This document shows positions 59,608 through 64,000 of a stretch of DNA of 64,000 nt, piece by piece. Every line of letters starts with the position of its first letter. The first letter of the stretch is position 1. A model generated the notes under the pieces. The model saw only the letters and a program-made list of their open reading frames with translations. It ran no database searches and was not told the origin of the DNA. A program made the position numbers and the translations under genes. The DNA is from Actinopolymorpha singaporensis (GTDB lineage Bacteria; Actinomycetota; Actinomycetes; Propionibacteriales; Actinopolymorphaceae): NCBI RefSeq assembly GCF_900104745.1, contig NZ_LT629732.1, forward strand, positions 2,653,981 through 2,717,980, given 5' to 3'.

Positions 59608-60063
59608 CTAGGTGTTCGGCGTACGGCCGGCACGGGGAACTCGGCCGGCAGCGGTGTTCATCGAAGCCAGCTTGTCGATCAGCGCACCGGTCCGCATCGC
59701 CGCCGCCTGCTGCAGCGCCATGATGCGTGCGGGATCCCAGGACCCGGCCGCCTGGGCACGAGTCTTCTCGCGCACAGTCGCGGCCAATGCGTCCCATGCC
59801 CCGTTGACGGCTGCAACCACGGCGGCGGCCAGATCCTCGGCCGGAAGCCGAACGGCTTTCGGAGTGAGATCGACGCTCGCGACCCGTCCGTCCGAGGTCA
59901 CCGTGGCGCGGACGAGGCCCTCGCCGTCGGTGCCTTCGGCGGACACCACCTCGGCGTCGGGTCCGGCCTGCTCCCCGGAACGCAGGTGCGAGGCCACGGC
60001 TTCGCGGGCGATGTCCAGCACTCCGGTGAAATCCCGCGCGGTGAGGTGGGGTTGATCTGTCAT
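59608..60063 (-). CDS. YbaB/EbfC-like protein of the toxin locus
   Basis: A 151-residue protein similar in length and pattern to YbaB/EbfC nucleoid-associated family proteins that sit in actinobacterial type VII toxin loci (EGLVRATVTSDGRVASVDLTPKAVRL). The start at ATG 60063 follows GGAGG. It is the last gene of the locus. A role in chaperoning or secretion is likely but unproven. Confidence 0.75.
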   Translation of the reverse strand: MTDQPHLTARDFTGVLDIAREAVASHLRSGEQAGPDAEVVSAEGTDGEGLVRATVTSDGRVASVDLTPKAVRLPAEDLAAAVVAAVNGAWDALAATVREKTRAQAAGSWDPARIMALQQAAAMRTGALIDKLASMNTAAGRVPRAGRTPNT

Positions 60064-60082
60064 CGAAAGACCTCCGGACGGT

Positions 60083-60583
60083 TCAGCCGAGCAGGGCCTC
60101 GATGACCTTGCTGAGAGCGAAGTTGATGGCGAGGCCACACAGCTTCTTGGCCACCGGAATCCACAGCAGGGAAGCGCCGAAGGTGGCCACGGCCGCGGCG
60201 ATCGCCTCGGCTATCTGGATGACGAGCAAGGTCAGCTGGACGATCACCGTGATCTTGAGCGCCAGGACGAGACCGGCCGCCACGAACAACGCCGGACCGA
60301 CCAGCGTCGCTCCCTGACTCCCGTCCTTCAGCACCATCGGCCCGCGGTCGGGATGGGAGAACTGCTGGGAGAACGCGTCGACGTCGTGCCCCTTGTTCTG
60401 GCTGGTCACCGTCTGGAACGGGGAAGCCGTACGACCGTGGGTGGCGGAGGCCTGGGAGCCGAAGCCCACCCAGGCCGTACCGAGCTCGAACATCCTGACC
60501 TCATCGGACTTGGGCCACATGTAGCCCAGCTCGTTGAGGAAGTCGGCTCCCCAGCCCGGCAGCATCAGTGGCGAGCCGGCCAT
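60083..60583 (-). CDS. WXG100/CpnT-N-like protein without toxin domain
   Basis: A 166-residue protein. The N-terminus (MWPKSDEVRMFELGTAWVGFGSQA, residues about 22-45) follows the WP-x-x-DE...AW-x-x-F pattern of WXG100-like N-terminal domains in CpnT-type polymorphic toxins. A hydrophobic region (LVGPALFVAAGLVLALKITVIVQLTLL) could be a membrane or chaperone-contact segment. It stops before any toxin domain. ATG overlaps the upstream stop (TGATG). Confidence 0.75.
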   Translation of the reverse strand: MAGSPLMLPGWGADFLNELGYMWPKSDEVRMFELGTAWVGFGSQASATHGRTASPFQTVTSQNKGHDVDAFSQQFSHPDRGPMVLKDGSQGATLVGPALFVAAGLVLALKITVIVQLTLLVIQIAEAIAAAVATFGASLLWIPVAKKLCGLAINFALSKVIEALLG

Positions 60584-60921
60584 CAGACCTCCACCCCGTC
60601 GAGGGTTCCGTCCAGGTCGGACAGCGCCTCGGCGTTGCCCTGCTCGGTCCGCTCGTCGTTGTCGCCGGCGTACTTGAGCCGCTCGCCGAACTCGATGATG
60701 TCGTCGTGCGAGCCGGTGAACGACTCGTCGGCAAGCGCGAACACGGCGCCGTAGGCCATGCCGATCAACCCGCCGACCATGTCGTCGCCGAAGATGTCGC
60801 CCATGCCCTCCGACCTGCGTTTGAGGGCCGCCCAGGCCGCGTGACCGTCGTCGCCGATCCGCATCAGGTCCTTGCCGCCGTTGCGCAGCGCCTCCGGGTC
60901 GTTTCGGCGTTCGTCCGACAT
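60583..60921 (-). CDS. Short ESX/WXG100-like protein
   Basis: A 112-residue helical protein with DDGHAAWAALKRRSEGMGDIFGDDMVGGLIGMAYGAVFA, a form of the WXG100-like type VII secretion target, lacking a strict WxG (it has AWAAL). ATG at 60921 was chosen because GAGGAGG is spaced properly; GTG at 60930 overlaps the upstream stop. Likely heterodimer partner of the 60083 product. Confidence 0.72.
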   Translation of the reverse strand: MSDERRNDPEALRNGGKDLMRIGDDGHAAWAALKRRSEGMGDIFGDDMVGGLIGMAYGAVFALADESFTGSHDDIIEFGERLKYAGDNDERTEQGNAEALSDLDGTLDGVEV

Positions 60922-60926
60922 GCTCG

Positions 60927-61403
60927 TCACCCCTCCTCGGCCTGGCGTCGAAGTTGCACGATGGCGTCGTCGTACCGCTCGGTGAGTGACGCCACGTGCT
61001 CTGTGAGGACGTTCTGCACCTGGTCGAGGTCTGCGGCGATCACGTGCGGATCGACGACCTGGTCCTCGCCGGCCGCCTGCGTGGTCCTGGAACGCAGATC
61101 CTCCAGCGCGGCGTTGATCGACTCGGCGAACTGCTGCCCGAGCTGGTCCGGGCCGGCACGCAGTGCCCTCGGGTCGAGCTCGATCGACTCGAGCCGGCCG
61201 CCGGCGCCGACCGTCGCCACGATCCGCCCGTCCGCGGCCTGGCCCACTCCCCGGAGGTCCTCGCCGGCATCGTCCGCCAGGCCGGCTGCGGGCGCGTCAC
61301 CGGCCAGCAGGTCGTCGAGCTGCTTCCGCGCCGCGGCGAAGCCCAGATCGAATTCGTTCTGGTCGGTGAGTTCGATCTCGTCGTCGTCCAGTGGCCGGCT
61401 CAT
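60927..61403 (-). CDS. YbaB/EbfC-like protein (second)
   Basis: A 158-residue protein resembling the YbaB-like companions of WXG100 toxins (DDAGEDLRGVGQAADGRIVATVGAGGRLESIELDPRALR). An acidic N-terminus and a C-terminal coiled segment (NVLTEHVASLTERYDDAIVQLRRQ) are visible. Located between the Imm11-like gene and the ESX-like gene. Confidence 0.75.
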   Translation of the reverse strand: MSRPLDDDEIELTDQNEFDLGFAAARKQLDDLLAGDAPAAGLADDAGEDLRGVGQAADGRIVATVGAGGRLESIELDPRALRAGPDQLGQQFAESINAALEDLRSRTTQAAGEDQVVDPHVIAADLDQVQNVLTEHVASLTERYDDAIVQLRRQAEEG

Positions 61404-61424
61404 CTGGTGCCCCTCCCGCTCCGG

Positions 61425-61979
61425 TCAATCTGCGTCGGAGTCCCACAGCAGTTTGAAATCGAGGCCGGCAAGACCGAGTCCCCTGAGTTCGTCGACCACC
61501 GGCTCGGTGTAGAAGACCGCACCGGATCGTTCCTGCGGAATCTTGAAGATCGACCGCTCCGGAACTGCCCGCGATGAGAAGACGTACTTCTCGATCACCA
61601 TCAGGTCCCCGTCGGGGAACCGCACGAGCTGTGAATGGTTCTCGTCCAGTGCGTCCAGCACCACGAGTGGATTGAACAAGGCGATCCGCGCGTCCGGACA
61701 CGTGAGCGGCAGGATTTCCCCGAAGGGTTCGAGCACCGGTCCGGCGAGGTCGATCGCCTGGTCGCGAAGGACCAGGGACCAGCTACCGAGCCAGGGAAAG
61801 TCCGCGCGGCGGAGAGGAGAACCCGTGTCCTCGTCGGTGGTACCGATCCCGACCGGAACGGGCGCCCAGTCCGCCGCTCGGGAGGTCGCGTCGAGCTCGC
61901 CCAGCTGCTCCAGGTCGTCCTCGTCCTCGGCCGTGAGGAACTCGTACTCACCGTCGGGGTACAGCTGGAAGATTCTCAC
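61425..61979 (-). CDS. Imm11 (DUF1629)-like immunity protein
   Basis: A 184-residue protein whose pattern RADFPWLGSWSLVLRDQAIDL, ILPLTCPDARIALFNPLVVLDALDE and the C-terminal GLAGLDFKLLWDSDAD matches the Imm11/DUF1629 immunity family. It would bind and neutralise the adjacent AHH nuclease, which is encoded 21 bases upstream. Family assignment is by eye and needs a profile search. Confidence 0.65.
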   Translation of the reverse strand: MRIFQLYPDGEYEFLTAEDEDDLEQLGELDATSRAADWAPVPVGIGTTDEDTGSPLRRADFPWLGSWSLVLRDQAIDLAGPVLEPFGEILPLTCPDARIALFNPLVVLDALDENHSQLVRFPDGDLMVIEKYVFSSRAVPERSIFKIPQERSGAVFYTEPVVDELRGLGLAGLDFKLLWDSDAD

Positions 61980-62000
61980 TGTCGGATCTCCACTTCACGA

Positions 62001-62474
62001 TCAGGGCCAGATGCCCTTGTCGAGCTGGGCGCGGACGTAGTTTAGGACAGCGACCACCTGATCCTCGTTCTTACATCTCCTGAGCAGGCCCCACAGCGCG
62101 TCGTAGTACGCCCGGCTGTGGGTCGCCTGGTGCGGCGACTTGCTGAACGGGTTTGGATACTTCGACGCGTCCCTGCCGTGGGGGAGCCAGCTGCCGTTGA
62201 CCGGTTCGTCGAGGTGGATCTTGTACTTCTCCAAGATCGCCCGTGCACGCCTCGCGGAGACATAGTTGGACGCCTTCGGCACCAGGTGCGCGGCATCGTC
62301 GGTGAGTTTGCCGGCGGCGTCCTTCATGCCGCGTCTTCCGGCCACCTCCAGATTGTGGCCGAGATTCTTCGACAGGTACTTCTTCTCCACCAGCCGCAAC
62401 AGATCCGCCGCCGCCTCGGTGATCTTTGCTCTCTTCGCGGCTGCCAGGAGAGCCGACTTCGGTACGCTCGCCAT
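62001..62474 (-). CDS. Free-standing AHH-type nuclease toxin
   Basis: A 157-residue protein. The AHH (HNH/EndoVII-like) signature is AAHLVPKASNY near residue 62, then ILEKYKIHLDEPVNGSWLPHGRD and HQATHSRAYYDALW, ending VLNYVRAQLDKGIWP. It lacks the secretion or WXG100 domain normally fused N-terminally. The third AHH position is Leu (AHL). It may act as a nuclease inside target cells; delivery must use partners encoded downstream. ATG at 62474 has only a weak ribosome site. Confidence 0.72.
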   Translation of the reverse strand: MASVPKSALLAAAKRAKITEAAADLLRLVEKKYLSKNLGHNLEVAGRRGMKDAAGKLTDDAAHLVPKASNYVSARRARAILEKYKIHLDEPVNGSWLPHGRDASKYPNPFSKSPHQATHSRAYYDALWGLLRRCKNEDQVVAVLNYVRAQLDKGIWP

Positions 62475-62619
62475 CCCCGTGCCCCCACGTCACCGGTGTC
62501 CATCCGATTGATCTTGGGATCGATCGAGTGTGGCACTTTTCCGGCCGGCCACGCCGTGGCGCCTGTGGACAACCGCAGGGGAAGAGCCGGGTGGGTTCTG
62601 CCCCGGGCGCCGGAGTACG

Positions 62620-63192
62620 TCAACGGGCGGTGCTGGACCCCAGCCGTGCGGACGGTCGCTGGTACAACGCACCGGACCTGCGCGACGGTGTGACGACCGT
62701 GCCGACGCGGGTGAAGCCCATCCGCTCGTAGTAGTGGTGGAGTTCCTGGTTGCCCCGGTGTACGTCGACGCGCAGCCAGGACTTCCCGGCCCGCGCGGCC
62801 AGGTCGGCGGCCCAGGCCAGCAGGTGGTCGCCCACGTGGTGACCGGTGACCCGGCCCGCGATCGCCAACCGGAAGATGTAGAGCGCGTCTCCGGGGCCGC
62901 CGGGCCAGCCGTGAGCGAAGTCCGGGTCGGCGTCCGGGCTGAGCGTGATGGTCGCGACGTACCCCTGGTCGTCGGAGCCGACGTAGAGGTGGCCGTCGGC
63001 GACGTACCCCTCGATCCGGCGGGCCCGCCACCCTCCGTCGCGTTCGAACCTCGCCGGCCACTGCTCGACGCCGTGCTCGGCGAGCCGTCCGGCTGCGTCG
63101 TTCAGCAGCGCGAACACGCCGGGCAGATCCTCGGCGGTCGCCTGCCGCATGGCGGGCAGCTGGTCGGGGCCGGGCTCGGTGTCGGGGCTCAT
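62620..63192 (-). CDS. GNAT-family N-acetyltransferase
   Basis: A 190-residue GNAT protein: RQATAEDLPGVFALLND at the start, VTGHHVGDHLLAWAADLAARAG as the acetyl-CoA loop, and VDVHRGNQELHHYYERMGFTRVG near residue 150. The Q/RxxGxG/A motif appears as GRVTGHHVGD. ATG at 63192 follows GGAGG at eleven bases. Substrate not evident. It is followed by an oxidoreductase gene on the same strand. Confidence 0.88.
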   Translation of the reverse strand: MSPDTEPGPDQLPAMRQATAEDLPGVFALLNDAAGRLAEHGVEQWPARFERDGGWRARRIEGYVADGHLYVGSDDQGYVATITLSPDADPDFAHGWPGGPGDALYIFRLAIAGRVTGHHVGDHLLAWAADLAARAGKSWLRVDVHRGNQELHHYYERMGFTRVGTVVTPSRRSGALYQRPSARLGSSTAR

Positions 63193-63211
63193 GGCTGTAG
63201 GAGCCTCCCCG

Positions 63212-64000
63212 TCAGTTCTCCCGCCCAACCCCCTCGAAGAGCTGGACGAGAGCACTGGTGTCGAGCGCCCCGAGTCCGGCCGAGCGGGCGTCCTCGTTCA
63301 GGCCGACCACGGCCCGCGCGACCGGCGGGGTGATGCCGGCATCCTCGAGGACGGCGAGCCCGAGCCGGTTGTCCTTGGCGAGCAGGTCGACGGTGAACGC
63401 GGGGGACCAGTCACGGGCGGCGATCTTGGGCGCGATCTCGCGGAACAGGTTGCTCACCGACGCGGCACCGGAGTCGGCGAGCGTGGAGTAGTACGTCTGC
63501 GGATCCAGGCCGAGGCGTTCGGCCGCCGCCATCGTCTCGGCGGTGATCGCGTTGATGGCGCCGAACATCAGGTTGTTGAGCAGCTTGAGGATGCTGCCGG
63601 CACCGACGTCGCCGACCCGGATCACCCGGGACGCCACCTTCTCCAGTACGGGTCGGGCAAGGGCCAGGTCGGCCTCGGCGCCACCGACCGGGAGGGTCCA
63701 GGCACCGCACCGGTGCGGGCGGCCCAGCACCGGCGCGTCCAGGTAGCCCACGCCGGCCTCGGCGGCCGCGGTCGCCATCGCCCTGGCCGTCCCGGGGTCC
63801 ACGGTGCTCAGATCAGCGATCACCCGCGGGCCGCTCGCCGCCGCGAGCACTCCGCACTCACCCGCCACCACGGTGCGGACGACGTCCGGGCCCGGCAGGG
63901 ACAACAGGACGACGTCGGCCTCGGTGGCGAGCTCGGCGACGTCCGTGGCGACGACGGAGCCGGCCGCCTCCTGCCGCCGTACGCTCGCCTCGTCGACGTC
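63212..64000 (-). CDS. NAD-binding beta-hydroxyacid dehydrogenase, partial
   Basis: The N-terminus lies beyond the window; about 263 residues are visible. The sequence shows the 3-hydroxyisobutyrate/6-phosphogluconate dehydrogenase family pattern: ADVVLLSLPGPDVVRTVV, IADLSTVDPGTAR, YLDAPVLGRPHRCGAWTLPVGG, and GAGSILKLLNNLMFG, where the Lys is the catalytic residue. It oxidises a beta-hydroxyacid with NAD(P). The nucleotide loop is outside the window. Confidence 0.9.
   Translation of the reverse strand, partial: DVDEASVRRQEAAGSVVATDVAELATEADVVLLSLPGPDVVRTVVAGECGVLAAASGPRVIADLSTVDPGTARAMATAAAEAGVGYLDAPVLGRPHRCGAWTLPVGGAEADLALARPVLEKVASRVIRVGDVGAGSILKLLNNLMFGAINAITAETMAAAERLGLDPQTYYSTLADSGAASVSNLFREIAPKIAARDWSPAFTVDLLAKDNRLGLAVLEDAGITPPVARAVVGLNEDARSAGLGALDTSALVQLFEGVGREN

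Noticed and set aside
1-64000. tRNA, rRNA or transposon sequences
   Set aside because: I saw no cloverleaf pattern, rRNA-like stretch, transposase frame or terminal inverted repeats; only a computational scan (tRNAscan, ISfinder) could settle this.

Overview
The window is dense, very GC-rich DNA with GTG/TTG starts, many ATGA, GTGA and TGATG gene overlaps, mycothiol-associated DinB/maleylpyruvate-isomerase-fold proteins, WXG100-like proteins and Tat or lipoprotein exports. This points to a high-GC Gram-positive actinomycete. The number of phytanoyl-CoA-type dioxygenases and the sugar ABC/ROK locus would suit a soil or plant-associated member of Propionibacteriales (for example Actinopolymorphaceae or Nocardioidaceae), but that placement is inference. 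I see no tRNA, rRNA, CRISPR array, transposase or integrase.

Region 1 (1-7011) is a carbohydrate uptake and catabolism operon on the minus strand: TIM-barrel isomerase, Gfo/Idh/MocA dehydrogenase, lipoprotein binding protein, two permeases and an SDR running off the edge. A divergent ROK repressor sits across a promoter/operator region. Region 2 (7012-29341) is a mosaic of small units: a decayed ClC/CtaG remnant, a secreted beta-helix protein, an LLM-type flavin enzyme, an aldo/keto reductase with a divergent TetR, WYL and ankyrin proteins, a stomatin-like protein, a two-component system beside two integral membrane proteins, a Tat-exported PHP metallohydrolase, an ArsR-controlled operon, a second TetR with a DUF3224 protein, two phosphotransferases and a P-loop kinase-like protein.

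Region 3 (29342-47787) is an exopolysaccharide/glycan cluster. The plus-strand arm carries two stacked micro-ORFs, a WecG-GT2 fusion, a GT2, one of two small Wzz-like proteins and a Wzy-like polymerase. The minus-strand arm carries an acyltransferase, a Gfo/Idh dehydrogenase, an epimerase, glycosyltransferases, two DegT-type aminotransferases, a flippase and a NeuD-like acyltransferase. Together they look like a Wzx/Wzy-type pathway using acylated amino (possibly uronic-acid) sugars. An 18-bp-stem terminator separates the two arms. A HIT-fold protein and a frameshifted glycosyltransferase flank it.

Region 4 (47832-58456) holds a membrane-anchored esterase, a DUF5996 protein, three phytanoyl-CoA dioxygenase-type enzymes, a sialidase-like exported protein, and a tightly coupled three-gene unit (PLP enzyme, methyltransferase/Lgt-like membrane fusion, unknown protein) that I cannot match to a described pathway. 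Region 5 (58193-64000) has a SigG-type sigma factor with a cupin, then a six-gene type VII-like polymorphic-toxin locus in which a free-standing AHH nuclease and an Imm11-like protein lead two YbaB-like and two WXG100-like proteins. A GNAT acetyltransferase and a beta-hydroxyacid dehydrogenase cut by the window edge close the window.

The two most interesting candidates for undescribed systems are the PLP / methyltransferase-Lgt / unknown unit (52272-55731) and the split AHH toxin locus (59608-62474).
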